Positions 1-8,417 of a DNA stretch of 64,000 bases are shown piece by piece. Source of the stretch: Phycisphaerales bacterium (GTDB lineage: Bacteria; Planctomycetota; Phycisphaerae; Phycisphaerales; SM1A02); assembly GCA_030748575.1 (NCBI GenBank), contig JASMLR010000004.1, forward strand, positions 118,101 to 182,100. Reading direction: 5' to 3'. Position 1 is the stretch's first letter. Each line of letters starts with the position of its first letter. The translations under genes were made by a program, and so were the position numbers. Under the pieces are notes generated by a model, which worked only from the letters and a program-made list of their open reading frames with translations, searched no databases and was not told the origin of the DNA.

Positions 1-801
1 GTCGGGCGGAGCATTCGGATGTGGGTGGCCGGACGTTGGTGGGCCGCCGGGCCGTCGCCGTGGGGGCTGCCCGTCGCGGGGCGGTCCCATGTGGGGTCGA
101 CGGGGGCCCGCTGATGGGCTCCCTTGGCGGTCGCGAGGACGTGGCTCGAATCCCTGCTCAAGCAGCCACGCACGCATGGCCTCGCGTTCAGCCGACTCCA
201 GATGACCGTTGCCGTTGGCATCGAACTTGGCTCGCAGTTCAACTCTCCAGTGTCTCAGCCGTTCGTGCTGGTGTCTGACAGAGCGATGGGCCTCTGCTCG
301 CTCGGCATCGTTGAGCCGTCCGTCTCCGTCGTGGTCATACGATTCAATGAGGTGGGGGGGGTCGGCTGGAGGTGGTTCCATGCCTGGGTGGGTGCCCATA
401 CGCCGGCCGAGTTCCCGCCGCTGGTCCGGTGTCAGGAGATCGAGGAACTGACCGAATCTGCTTCCGGCGGTCTCGCGACGCGAGGCGACCAGGTCGGACT
501 CCCGCTGCATCAGGTCACGGATGGCGTCCGCGTCCACCTCGGCCGCATCCAACTGCGTGGCGATCGCCCGCTTGACTTCATGAAGTTGCTGGCGAATCAA
601 GGCGTCTTCTGTTCGAAGTCCCGTCCGCAACTCATCCAGCCGCTGTTGCTGCTGCGGATCGAGGTTCATTTCGGAGACCAAGCGGGCGATGTCGGCCCTT
701 GGCGATCGCTTTGCCCGCTTCCTCACCGCGCCGATGATGAAGAAGATGTTGAAGATCAGCGAGAGCGCCAGCAACACACCGACTATTGTCTTACGCCTCA
801 C
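1..801 (-). CDS. Membrane-anchored LTxxQ/CnrX-like sensor with EF-hands (3' end outside window)
   Basis: The reading frame is open from a GTG at 801 to the left edge, so the C-terminus is missing and at least 267 residues are encoded. The N-terminus has one hydrophobic segment (VGVLLALSLIFNIFFIIGAV, about residues 7-26) followed by basic residues, which suggests an inner-membrane anchor with a periplasmic domain. The middle is helical and carries an LTPDQRREL motif like the LTxxQ proteins Spy and CnrX. Two EF-hand loops follow (DHDGDGRLNDAE and DANGNGHLESAE), then a Pro/Arg/Gly-rich tail. The GTG overlaps the anti-sigma stop codon as GTGA, so the gene is probably the third member of the sigma operon. 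A metal or stress sensor that modulates the anti-sigma factor is inferred from analogy with cnrYXH; the ligand is unknown. Confidence 0.7.
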   Translation of the reverse strand, partial: MRRKTIVGVLLALSLIFNIFFIIGAVRKRAKRSPRADIARLVSEMNLDPQQQQRLDELRTGLRTEDALIRQQLHEVKRAIATQLDAAEVDADAIRDLMQRESDLVASRRETAGSRFGQFLDLLTPDQRRELGRRMGTHPGMEPPPADPPHLIESYDHDGDGRLNDAERAEAHRSVRHQHERLRHWRVELRAKFDANGNGHLESAEREAMRAWLLEQGFEPRPRDRQGSPSAGPRRPHMGPPRDGQPPRRRPGGPPTSGHPHPNAPPD

Positions 802-1277
802 TGGACCGTCCCCTGAGCTCCCAGCAGCAAGGCGCTGTACTCGTCCGAGCCGTCCTGCACCCCGAAGGCCGCCGCTGCCACCGTGTCGGTACCCAGCGAT
901 CGCACATCTGCGTCGCCGCTGCCCAGGTGCCAGCCCCCGATCGCCAGGAGGATCGCTGCTGCAGCCGCTGCTGCCCACGCACCGATGCGCGCCAGGACGG
1001 GCGGCGGTGCTGGCATCAGCGCGTGGACGCGGCCGCGGAGGTCCGGGCCGACAGTAGGTCCATCAGTGAACCCGTGAAGCCGAAGGTCCACGGCCACGCT
1101 GCGGAGATCGGCGTCACGCGCCAGCAAGGCTTCCACGTGCGTCGCGCTTTCATCGGGGGCCTCGATCCAAGCGGCCAGATCTCCCGTGGTGGGCGTCTCG
1201 GCGGGCGATGCCTCGCTGTAGTGCCCCGCCCGCAAGGCGGCTTCAATCGGGTCGTGTTTGTGGCGTTCCTGTGTCAT
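798..1277 (-). CDS. Putative anti-sigma factor (single-pass membrane protein)
   Basis: This 159-residue protein is encoded directly behind the ECF sigma gene, with an ATGA overlap at its start. The N-terminal half is soluble and charged. One membrane helix follows (IGAWAAAAAAAILLAIGGW, about residues 98-116), with a short extracytoplasmic tail. That topology is standard for anti-sigma factors, with the N-terminal part holding sigma in the cytoplasm. I see no zinc-binding HxxxCxxC motif, so it is not a classical ZAS protein. The role rests mainly on gene order and topology rather than a recognised domain. Its stop codon overlaps the start of the downstream LTxxQ sensor gene. Confidence 0.65.
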   Translation of the reverse strand: MTQERHKHDPIEAALRAGHYSEASPAETPTTGDLAAWIEAPDESATHVEALLARDADLRSVAVDLRLHGFTDGPTVGPDLRGRVHALMPAPPPVLARIGAWAAAAAAAILLAIGGWHLGSGDADVRSLGTDTVAAAAFGVQDGSDEYSALLLGAQGTVQ

Positions 1278-1855
1278 GTGCGGTCCTCAGGTTCTACGTC
1301 TGGGCGGGTGGGGTCATCCCCCGCATCGCTCGCTTGAAAGTGGGCTCTCAGGCGTTCCATGGCCTTGTGTTTGGTGCTTCGGATGGTCTGGGGGCTGACA
1401 CCCAGGGCCGCCGCGACATCGGCGACGTCCATCTCGTCCTCAAACAGCATCGACAGCACCAGTTGCTGGCGGGCCGTCAGCAGGTGTGTCGGGATGGCCG
1501 GGCCGGTCGGTGCGGTCCGCGGCGGGCCGGCGACGGCGCCAGCGGCGTCATCGATCGGCCGGGCATCCAGACTGCGGCGGCGAAGGGCATCGATCGCCAC
1601 GCTCCGGGCGATCAGGGTGATCCAGGTCGACACGGCGGACCGAGCCGGATCGTAGTTTCGGAGGAGCCTGCGGTCGTTTTTGAGCAGTTTGATATAGACG
1701 GCCTGCACTAGGTCGTCCATGTCTTCGCCGTGCGGCGTTCGCCCTGACGGGCACACCCGACGGATCGAGGCCACCACCAACCGAATGGTCTCGTCGCAGA
1801 AGGCCGTCCAGGCCTCCGCGTCGCCACGGATACAGGCTTCTTGGTCGAATTCCAT
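1274..1855 (-). CDS. ECF-type RNA polymerase sigma factor
   Basis: The 193-residue product contains sigma region 2 (about residues 25-95; GEDMDDLVQAVYIKLL then STWITLIARSVAIDALRRR) and sigma region 4 (about 125-180; LTARQQLVLSMLFEDEMDVADVAAALGVS as a helix-turn-helix). Region 3 is absent, as in ECF sigma factors. I chose the ATG at 1855 because the family begins close to this point, and the in-frame extension upstream is proline-rich and runs into the divergent gene. It would direct transcription of a small stress or envelope regulon, held in check by the product of the next gene. The start faces the EF-hand protein gene at 1985, so the 129-base gap probably carries both promoters. Confidence 0.85.
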   Translation of the reverse strand: MEFDQEACIRGDAEAWTAFCDETIRLVVASIRRVCPSGRTPHGEDMDDLVQAVYIKLLKNDRRLLRNYDPARSAVSTWITLIARSVAIDALRRRSLDARPIDDAAGAVAGPPRTAPTGPAIPTHLLTARQQLVLSMLFEDEMDVADVAAALGVSPQTIRSTKHKAMERLRAHFQASDAGDDPTRPDVEPEDRT

Positions 1856-1906
1856 CAGTGGGGATTGTGGGACGATACGCTGCTCAGAGACCCAACATAC
1901 CCGTGT

Positions 1907-1922
1907 GGTGGGGATATCCACC
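1907..1922. promoter_or_regulatory. Short inverted repeat between divergent genes (possible operator)
   Basis: GGTGG and CCACC arms are separated by six bases in the intergenic region shared by the sigma-factor gene and the EF-hand protein gene. The location suits an operator or a promoter-proximal site. The arms are short and could occur by chance in GC-rich DNA. Confidence 0.2.
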
Positions 1923-1984
1923 GCATCGGTTCTCGTAGGAGGGGCAGGGCGGCGGAGGTGCCGCTTCAGGAGGGATTGAACATC

Positions 1985-3781
1985 ATGGCGTGTGGACACA
2001 TGGCGGCGGCAGTGGTACTGGGGGCGATCCTGGGCGTATCCGGGGCGGCAACCGGGCAGGATCAACCTGGTGGTCCCTCCGGAGGCGATCGGACCGGAGA
2101 TGCCAACCGGGGCGACCGCGGGAAGCGGGGAGGCGACGGTCAGGCAGACCGGGGGCCGAGGGGAGAGCGTGGGGGGGGAGCGCGTGGGGCCCGCGGACGC
2201 CGGGGATGGGGCAGCCCGTCGCAAGGTCTGCTCGGTGGGCCGATGGGGCGTGTGACACGGACGATGTTCCGCCCCGACTATCTCACCCGGGATCTCCAGA
2301 TCTTGGTGGACATCCTGACGCTCGATGATGATCAGGCTGCCGTGGTCGAGATGCTGCTGGAAGACTACGACGCCAACTTCCGCCTCGCCGTCGAAGAGAC
2401 CGAGGCGGCCATGGCCGACCTCGGGGCCGCCTCAGGCGCCGATGAACTGGAGCGGGATCGCGTCGACGAACTTCGGGGGCAGATGGAAGCGATGCGGGAC
2501 GAGATGCGGCAAGCACGCGAGGCGCGTGAAGCCGCGGCCGATCGCGCCGATGGTGAGGCCGATGGTGAGGAAGACTCGCCCGAGAGCGACGAGGCTCGTG
2601 CTGCGGCCCGCGCGGAGCGGGAGGCCCTTCGCGCCGAGTACCGCGAGCGTATGGGCGCTATTCGCGAGGCGTTCCGGGCGGTCCGCGAGGCTCAACTGAA
2701 CACCGAGGTTATGCAGGACCTGTTGGCCAGCCAGATGCAGTTGCTCAAGCAGTTTGCACGCGCTCGAGAGAGCATGGGGGACGAGACGGCCAACTCAATC
2801 GCCGGCATTCTCAACGAGCAACAATTGGAGTCGTGGGCGGAGTTGGAGCGTCGCCTCCGACGCATGCGGATGCTACCGGAGGGTCGCCTTCAGGGCAGCC
2901 GCACGGACCTGACCCTGATCGTCGAGCCATTCGCCGCCAACCTCGAGCCGGAAGCAGTGGCCACGCTGGCCGACATCATGTTGGCGTGGGAACTCGACCT
3001 CGACCGCGGACTGCAGCGGCGGGCTGACTTTGATGCCCAAGGCATGTTTGACCTGCTCGTAGCGATGCAGGACTCGGATGCCGATCGCATGCTCGAGATT
3101 CTGGGGAAGCGTCAGAAGCGTGAGGAGGGCGTTCGGGACGTGACGGACACGACGATCGATCTGATCTCGGCGACGATCCCGGCGCCGGATGGCACGGCCT
3201 TCAGGAAGAATGCCCTGCAAGCCGGGTATGACCGGATCTACGAGACGACCCGGAGCCAGCGTGCGATTGGCGCTGCGGTGAAGCTTCCGGATCTCGATCC
3301 GGAACTGGTTGTGCAGATCGAACAATTGGGGGCTGACTGCGACATCGACATTGATGACGCCAATGAGGCGATCCTTGTCGTGGTCCGTCGCCATGAGCAG
3401 CCACTGGAAGTTCGATTTGTCGAGCGGATGCAGCAGCGGGCGTCCGGAGCGGACTCATCGCAGCGAGACGATGACACGAACCCGATTCGTGAGGCGTACG
3501 ACGCCAGAGACGCCGTGGACGAGATCTATATCGAGCGGCTTGGCGACCTGCTCGGCGAAGAACGTGTGGCGGAACTTCCGGGTGGTCGCGAGCGAGGCCG
3601 CCGCGGCGGGGAAGGACGCTGGGGGGGTGACGACCGCGAGGCTCGTCGCGCTGCGTTCATGGAGGCGTTCGACACCAACAAGGATGGCGAGATTGACGAC
3701 GCGGAGCGGGAGAAGATCCGCGAGCACTTTCAGGGGCGTGGCGGTCGCGGCGGGCCACCTCCCTTCGGGCCCGGCGGCTGA
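1985..3781 (+). CDS. Secreted Arg/Gly/Asp-rich EF-hand protein of unknown function
   Basis: The 598-residue protein starts at an ATG preceded by AGGAGG at 1969-1974. It has a signal peptide (MACGHMAAAVVLGAILGVSG...), then a low-complexity stretch rich in Gly, Arg and Asp (about residues 30-80). A long, charged, probably coiled-coil region follows, with many Glu/Arg/Ala repeats (about 150-300). Near the C-terminus is one EF-hand loop (DTNKDGEIDDAE, about residues 562-573), followed by a Gly/Pro-rich tail. I recognise no enzymatic domain. The gene is divergent from an ECF sigma operon whose third gene also encodes an EF-hand protein, so it may be a target of that sigma factor. That regulatory link is inference. 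Confidence 0.7.
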   Translation: MACGHMAAAVVLGAILGVSGAATGQDQPGGPSGGDRTGDANRGDRGKRGGDGQADRGPRGERGGGARGARGRRGWGSPSQGLLGGPMGRVTRTMFRPDYLTRDLQILVDILTLDDDQAAVVEMLLEDYDANFRLAVEETEAAMADLGAASGADELERDRVDELRGQMEAMRDEMRQAREAREAAADRADGEADGEEDSPESDEARAAARAEREALRAEYRERMGAIREAFRAVREAQLNTEVMQDLLASQMQLLKQFARARESMGDETANSIAGILNEQQLESWAELERRLRRMRMLPEGRLQGSRTDLTLIVEPFAANLEPEAVATLADIMLAWELDLDRGLQRRADFDAQGMFDLLVAMQDSDADRMLEILGKRQKREEGVRDVTDTTIDLISATIPAPDGTAFRKNALQAGYDRIYETTRSQRAIGAAVKLPDLDPELVVQIEQLGADCDIDIDDANEAILVVVRRHEQPLEVRFVERMQQRASGADSSQRDDDTNPIREAYDARDAVDEIYIERLGDLLGEERVAELPGGRERGRRGGEGRWGGDDREARRAAFMEAFDTNKDGEIDDAEREKIREHFQGRGGRGGPPPFGPGG

Positions 3782-4159
3782 TCTTCGTCATCGCTTTCGG
3801 AGGGCAGACGTTGTGTCGCACCGGCTGCCGTCCAGCGGCACGGTGCGATCGAAGTCGCCTCCACAGACGGCCGCAATCTGGACCGGGGCTCAGAGGCGGT
3901 GAGCCTGACAGCTTGTCGGGGGCCGTACGTGCGAAGCAGACTCGGCGTCGTAGAGTTCCGGGTGCTGGTATCAGTCGATGGATTCAAATCGGGGCACAGG
4001 GAGGCGTCCCTCGGTTGAGGTAGCGGGAGCGACCTATTCTGGGGCGCGGCGGGACGGTTCTGTCAACAGTGACTCAGGATTGAGCCCGCGTCCATCACTC
4101 AATGCAGACTCGGTGACGATTGCCTCGAGCCGGGTTCGGTCGTAGAGTGGAAACCGGCA
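3782..4159. other. Intergenic stretch with a GC-rich hairpin near its left end
   Basis: No convincing gene is present. A hairpin lies at 3816-3848: TCGCACCG pairs with CGGTGCGA, and an inner TGCCG/CGGCA pair encloses a five-base loop, with a two-base bulge on one side. It sits 35 bases after the EF-hand protein stop and may end that transcript, but no T-run follows. The rest (3850-4159) shows no clear promoter, RNA gene or repeat that I can support. Confidence 0.4.
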
Positions 4160-5458
4160 ATGGTGATTCCGTTCATGGTGTTTGCTTGCGTGGCGATGGG
4201 CGATGCTGCCTGGGCGCCCGCAGTGTCCGGCGGGCAGCCTGGCGTCATGGCGTTGCAGGTGCAGGGCCGACCTTCAGGCGGTCCGGTGCATCTGGAACCC
4301 TGGTCGCCGGCTGCTGTCGATGTTCGGGTTGAGGTGCACGGCCGCGAGGGATCGCGGCCGGCCCGATTGCCTGAGGTTCAGCGTTGGCGTGGGCGGGCCG
4401 ACGATCGGGAGGTCCTCGTGTCGGTCGACGCGACGGGCGTCCGGGGATTCACGCTCCAGAATGGCACGCTGCGGCGAATAACGATGGAAGGGGACACGCT
4501 GGTGGAGCACCCGACGGTGGTCTGGGCCAAGTCCAGCCTGCCGTGCGGCGGTTCGCCTGCGCCCGCGCCTTTCGAGTCAGAAGCATCGAAGGACGCAGAT
4601 CGAGCCGCCGGCGCCTGCCGGGTGCTTCGCGTGGCCTTCGACTCCGACTGGCCGTTCACCGATGCGCTCTTTGCGGGCGATGCCGATCTCTCCGCAGCCT
4701 ACGTGCTCGAACTTGCGGCAGCAGTGTCCGTGATCTACGCGGAGTCGCTCGACATGACGCTCGAAGTCGCCTACGTACGCACGTGGTCGGACGAGGCGAG
4801 CTGTCCGTACGATCCGAGCGAGCAGAGCGACACCATGTTGCACCAACTCCAGGCGGAGTGGGAGGCCGCCGCGCCGGAGCCGGACCGGCACGTGGCGCAC
4901 CTGCTGTCGGGTTCGAACGAACCTGAAAGCGCCGGACAGGCCTGGGTGAGCGCCGTCTGCGGCAGCAGCGGCTATGGGTTCTCATCCCAACTCGATGGGG
5001 GCTTTGCGGATCCGGTGGTCGATCACGTCTGGAATGTGTGGGACCTGTTCGTCGTCGCTCATGAGATCGGTCACAACCTCGGCGCGGACCACACGCACGA
5101 GATGGTGCCACCTATCGATGAGTGCGGCAGTGGAGACTGCACCAATGCGTGGGGGGGAACCATCATGTCGTACTGCCACACCTGCCTGCCGGACGGCATG
5201 AGCAACATCGTGCTTGTGTTTCACGAGCGGGTGAGGGCGGACATTGATGCGTTTCTGAATGCCGTGGACACCGCGAGTTGTCCACTCGGAACCGCGCTTC
5301 CCGATATGGACGGAGACGGCGACGTCGATCTGGTGGACCTGACGCGGCTGCTTGCAGAGTTCGGAGCATGCGGGGGATGCGCGTGCGACGGCGACCTGGA
5401 TCAGTCCGGTGAGGTTGACGTCCGCGACCTGCTCAGAATGCTCGAGCAGTGGGGGTGA
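4160..5458 (+). CDS. Secreted metzincin metalloprotease with C-terminal dockerin-like domain
   Basis: The 432-residue protein opens with a signal-like segment (MVIPFMVFACVAMGDAAWA). It contains the extended zinc motif HEIGHNLGADH with H301, E302, H305 and H311, and a following IMSYCH Met-turn, the hallmark of metzincin (reprolysin-like, M12-type) peptidases. Upstream, conserved blocks such as AFDSDWPFTD and WSDEASCPYDPS match the tandem paralogue that follows. The C-terminus holds two Ca-binding loops (DMDGDGDVDLVD and DLDQSGEVDVRD) in a dockerin-like pair ending in MLEQWG. It is therefore probably exported, and may be attached to or assembled with surface structures through the terminal domain. 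The substrate is unknown. The start codon is uncertain because no strong ribosome-binding site precedes it. Confidence 0.85.
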   Translation: MVIPFMVFACVAMGDAAWAPAVSGGQPGVMALQVQGRPSGGPVHLEPWSPAAVDVRVEVHGREGSRPARLPEVQRWRGRADDREVLVSVDATGVRGFTLQNGTLRRITMEGDTLVEHPTVVWAKSSLPCGGSPAPAPFESEASKDADRAAGACRVLRVAFDSDWPFTDALFAGDADLSAAYVLELAAAVSVIYAESLDMTLEVAYVRTWSDEASCPYDPSEQSDTMLHQLQAEWEAAAPEPDRHVAHLLSGSNEPESAGQAWVSAVCGSSGYGFSSQLDGGFADPVVDHVWNVWDLFVVAHEIGHNLGADHTHEMVPPIDECGSGDCTNAWGGTIMSYCHTCLPDGMSNIVLVFHERVRADIDAFLNAVDTASCPLGTALPDMDGDGDVDLVDLTRLLAEFGACGGCACDGDLDQSGEVDVRDLLRMLEQWG

Positions 5459-5594
5459 GGCCTGGCCCGGTGGGGCTCGCCGAGGACTTTTCGTCCTGGT
5501 TGTGAGATCGGGACTTGCGTTGCCTGCTGGCACAGGCTTCAATGGGGGATCGGTTTGAGAGTTGGGGTGGGCTGGCCCGGGAGGAGTTCTGAGC

Positions 5595-7691
5595 ATGCTT
5601 GCACTATGCGCAGCGATGTGTCTGGCCGGAGGTGCCCAGAGTGGGCCCGCGTCGTTGGCAGAGACCCTTCTTGACGCCGCCTCGGACCGGGTGTCCATTC
5701 AACTCGATGCTGGCCGGTGGGCTGAGCTTGAGGCGTTTGACGTGCGGTCTTCCAGCGGCGCGTTTGTCATGAGCAGCGCCGATGGCGACGAACCGATCGA
5801 TTTTGGCGGCTTGAGGTTGTGGCGGGGGCACCTTCGGGGTGATCCCGACAGTCAGGTGTTCATCGGCGTCTCCAGTCACGCCATGAACGGGTGGTTTCGG
5901 CAGGGCGACGATCTCCGGATTCTGAGTAGTGGTGGAGGGCCCGCGGAGACGGCGGCATGGACGGCGGCCCTGGACCTGCCGGCCGCTACCTTGCAGGCAC
6001 CGGCGTGCGAAGTTCGAGTCGTCGAGGGCCAGACGCCGGTGCGCCGCGACCACCGCGGCGAAGGTGAGCCGCCATGCCGTGCGGCGATGCTCGCGATCGA
6101 CTCAGACTGGGAGTTTACGGATCGCATCTTCGGAGGGAGCGCCGGGGCAGCCGCCGCGTATGCGGTGACGCTTGCTGCAGGGGTCAGCGAGATCTACCGT
6201 GAGAACATCAATGTTCGCTTTGAAGTGACGTTTCTCAGGGTGTGGAGTGACGACTCCGATCCATACGACCCCACATCTCCGGTGGACATGCTTGATCAGT
6301 TTCGGGGCGCCTGGGACAACGAGATGTCAGACGTAGAGCGGCATGTAGCGCACATGTTGACGGGCAGAACCAATCTTCCGTATGGAGGCGTTGCCTGGCT
6401 GAGCGTCTTGTGCAACACCAGTTATGGATATGGCGTGTCCGGATATCTGAGTGGATCCTTCCCGTACCCACTTCAGGACAACCACAGTGGCAACTGGGAC
6501 CTTGTTGTGATGGCGCACGAGTTGGGGCACAACTTTGGAACCATGCATACCCATGACGGGTACTCCCCTCCCATCGACAACTGCGGAAACGGCAATTGTG
6601 ACGGGGCTGAGGACGGCACAATCATGTCCTACTGCCATACGTGCGCCGGTGGCATCGCGAACATTCGGCTCGGCTTTCACGTTCGCGTGCAGGATGTGAT
6701 CCTTGGGTACCTGGACGCGATTGAGCCGGGCTGCGAGTTCGCCGCTGGTACTGGCAGCGCGCAGGACGACTGGGCGCAGGCGATCGCCGGGGAGACGATC
6801 GAACTCGATGTGCTGGCCAATGATGCCGCTTCAGACTGCGAAGGTGGCTTTGAGCCGGTGATTGCATCGTTCGACGAGACAACGCTGGCGGGTGGCTCGG
6901 TTTCATTGGTACCGGGAAGTGGGGGCGACCTCGACAGGCTCGCCTACACACCTTCGGATGGCTACGACGGGGAAGATGCCTTTGGGTATGAACTCGTAGG
7001 CGGATCCACAGCGACGGTGTTCCTGACCGTTGAGGGGATGCGACCCGCGGATCAACCCGAGAGCGTTCAGCCCGGCGCATCGGCGGATTACTTTGCGCTT
7101 GACGCGCCGTCCTCGCTTCCGGACTTCACCGTGTTGACTCCGTATCTCGACGACGTGGTTCCCAACATCGGATTCCAGAGTACGGCTGGGGCCTTTGCGA
7201 CCAGCGGCCGCAGCGACGAGGTTGGCGCCGTGTTCACCGGCTACGTGGATGTGGCGGAGTCGGGGTTCTACACCTTGTCCGTCGAATCCGACGACGGGTC
7301 CCGGCTGTATGTCGGTGACGATCTGCTCGTGGACAACGACGGTGAGCACGCGATGACCGAAAGGGCCGGCACCATTGGCCTCATGGCTGGCCAGCACGCC
7401 GTTCGGGTCGAGTTCTTCGAGCATCTGGGTGGCGCTGGTCTGGTCGTTCGGTATGAAGGCCCGGGGCTTGCTCGGCAGATCATTCCCGAAGAAGCGTGGA
7501 CGCACGAGGTGGAGCCCTCGCCGTGCCCAGAAGATGTGAATGGTGACGGCGTGATTGGCGTGGCCGACCTGCTGCAAGTCATTGGAACATGGGGGCCGTG
7601 CCAGGGATGCGCGTCAGACGTTGACGGTTCCGGAGACGTGGATGTGGGCGATCTGCTCGCGGTCATCGCCGCCTGGGATACGCCCTGCTGA
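5595..7691 (+). CDS. Secreted metzincin protease with PA14 and dockerin-like domains
   Basis: The 698-residue protein begins at the ATG at 5595, preceded by GGAGGAG and followed by a signal peptide (MLALCAAMCLAGGAQS). The zinc motif HELGHNFGTMH places ligands at H308, H312 and H318 with E309 as catalytic base; TIMSYCH is the Met-turn. After the protease come a cadherin-like/tandem beta region (about residues 390-480), a PA14-like beta-barrel (about 500-620; DDGSRLYVGDDLLVDNDGEH) and a paired Ca-loop dockerin-like tail (DVNGDGVIGVADL and DVDGSGDVDVGDL). The PA14 part suggests carbohydrate or glycoprotein targeting. The gene is a tandem paralogue of the upstream protease with an added targeting module. 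The longer in-frame TTG start at 5562 is less likely. Confidence 0.88.
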   Translation: MLALCAAMCLAGGAQSGPASLAETLLDAASDRVSIQLDAGRWAELEAFDVRSSSGAFVMSSADGDEPIDFGGLRLWRGHLRGDPDSQVFIGVSSHAMNGWFRQGDDLRILSSGGGPAETAAWTAALDLPAATLQAPACEVRVVEGQTPVRRDHRGEGEPPCRAAMLAIDSDWEFTDRIFGGSAGAAAAYAVTLAAGVSEIYRENINVRFEVTFLRVWSDDSDPYDPTSPVDMLDQFRGAWDNEMSDVERHVAHMLTGRTNLPYGGVAWLSVLCNTSYGYGVSGYLSGSFPYPLQDNHSGNWDLVVMAHELGHNFGTMHTHDGYSPPIDNCGNGNCDGAEDGTIMSYCHTCAGGIANIRLGFHVRVQDVILGYLDAIEPGCEFAAGTGSAQDDWAQAIAGETIELDVLANDAASDCEGGFEPVIASFDETTLAGGSVSLVPGSGGDLDRLAYTPSDGYDGEDAFGYELVGGSTATVFLTVEGMRPADQPESVQPGASADYFALDAPSSLPDFTVLTPYLDDVVPNIGFQSTAGAFATSGRSDEVGAVFTGYVDVAESGFYTLSVESDDGSRLYVGDDLLVDNDGEHAMTERAGTIGLMAGQHAVRVEFFEHLGGAGLVVRYEGPGLARQIIPEEAWTHEVEPSPCPEDVNGDGVIGVADLLQVIGTWGPCQGCASDVDGSGDVDVGDLLAVIAAWDTPC

Positions 7692-8417
7692 TCAGCCGGA
7701 CCGGCCCGCCACCCGCGCGAGCGCACGCTGGGCGATGGAGGCGATGATGCCGAGCACGATGAGCATGGCCACAATGCCGCCGACCAGGACCCAGGCCCCG
7801 GGGCCGTCGGCGATGAATGACTGAAGGTCCTCCGCGCCGGATGCCGCTGCGGCCGCCGACATGAACACGATGACCGCCGATCGAGGCGTCATGCCAACAG
7901 CCGTGCCGATCGTCTGCACCGGCAGGGACACGCCGCATGCCGCGACGGCGAGGTTCGTCAGGGCGAAGGGCGAATTCGGTGGAATCCTGATCAATGTCAC
8001 GATGCCGAGCGTCGGCCAGAATCCACGGCCGACGAGTGCCTGCGTGATGACCTTCGCCTTCGGGTGGCGGTCGATGGCCTGCTCGACCCGGCTGCTCGAC
8101 ACCAGTCGCGCGACCGCCCAGCCGATGACGGCGCCGCCAACGAAGCCTCCGAGCGTCGAGACGAGCCCGATGCCGGCGCCGAACACCCATCCCGCGACAA
8201 CGGCCTGGGCGTAGGTTGGAAGCAGGCCAAGCCCGCTTGTCACGGCGAAGAATGCAGCGAACAGCAGGGGGGCTGCCGGGCCGACGCTGTCGAGCCACGC
8301 CGTTGCCGTGGCGAGGTTGGCGATGAGGACAAAGCCGAGTGCGGCGGGGCACACCACCCAAAAAACGGCAAGGAGCCCGGCGGGCCCGAGAGAGCGGGTG
8401 CTGCTCGTCTTTGTCAT
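7692..8417 (-). CDS. VTT/DedA-type membrane protein (TVP38/TMEM64-like)
   Basis: The 241-residue protein has several hydrophobic helices and the VTT (SNARE-associated, DedA/TVP38) signature region: glycine-rich FAVTSGLGLLPTYAQAVVAGWVFG, then RHPKAKVITQAL and LIRIPPNSPFALTNLAVA. Family members are inner-membrane proteins linked to lipid transport and envelope homeostasis. The ATG at 8417 overlaps the stop codon of the upstream SGNH hydrolase as ATGA, so translation is probably coupled. The gene ends immediately beside the convergent protease gene. The substrate cannot be told from sequence. Confidence 0.82.
   Translation of the reverse strand: MTKTSSTRSLGPAGLLAVFWVVCPAALGFVLIANLATATAWLDSVGPAAPLLFAAFFAVTSGLGLLPTYAQAVVAGWVFGAGIGLVSTLGGFVGGAVIGWAVARLVSSSRVEQAIDRHPKAKVITQALVGRGFWPTLGIVTLIRIPPNSPFALTNLAVAACGVSLPVQTIGTAVGMTPRSAVIVFMSAAAAASGAEDLQSFIADGPGAWVLVGGIVAMLIVLGIIASIAQRALARVAGRSG

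Noticed and set aside
3900..4010. tRNA-like look of a segment with GGATTCAAATC
   Set aside because: No acceptor stem or anticodon arm can be formed around it; the resemblance is limited to a T-loop-like string.
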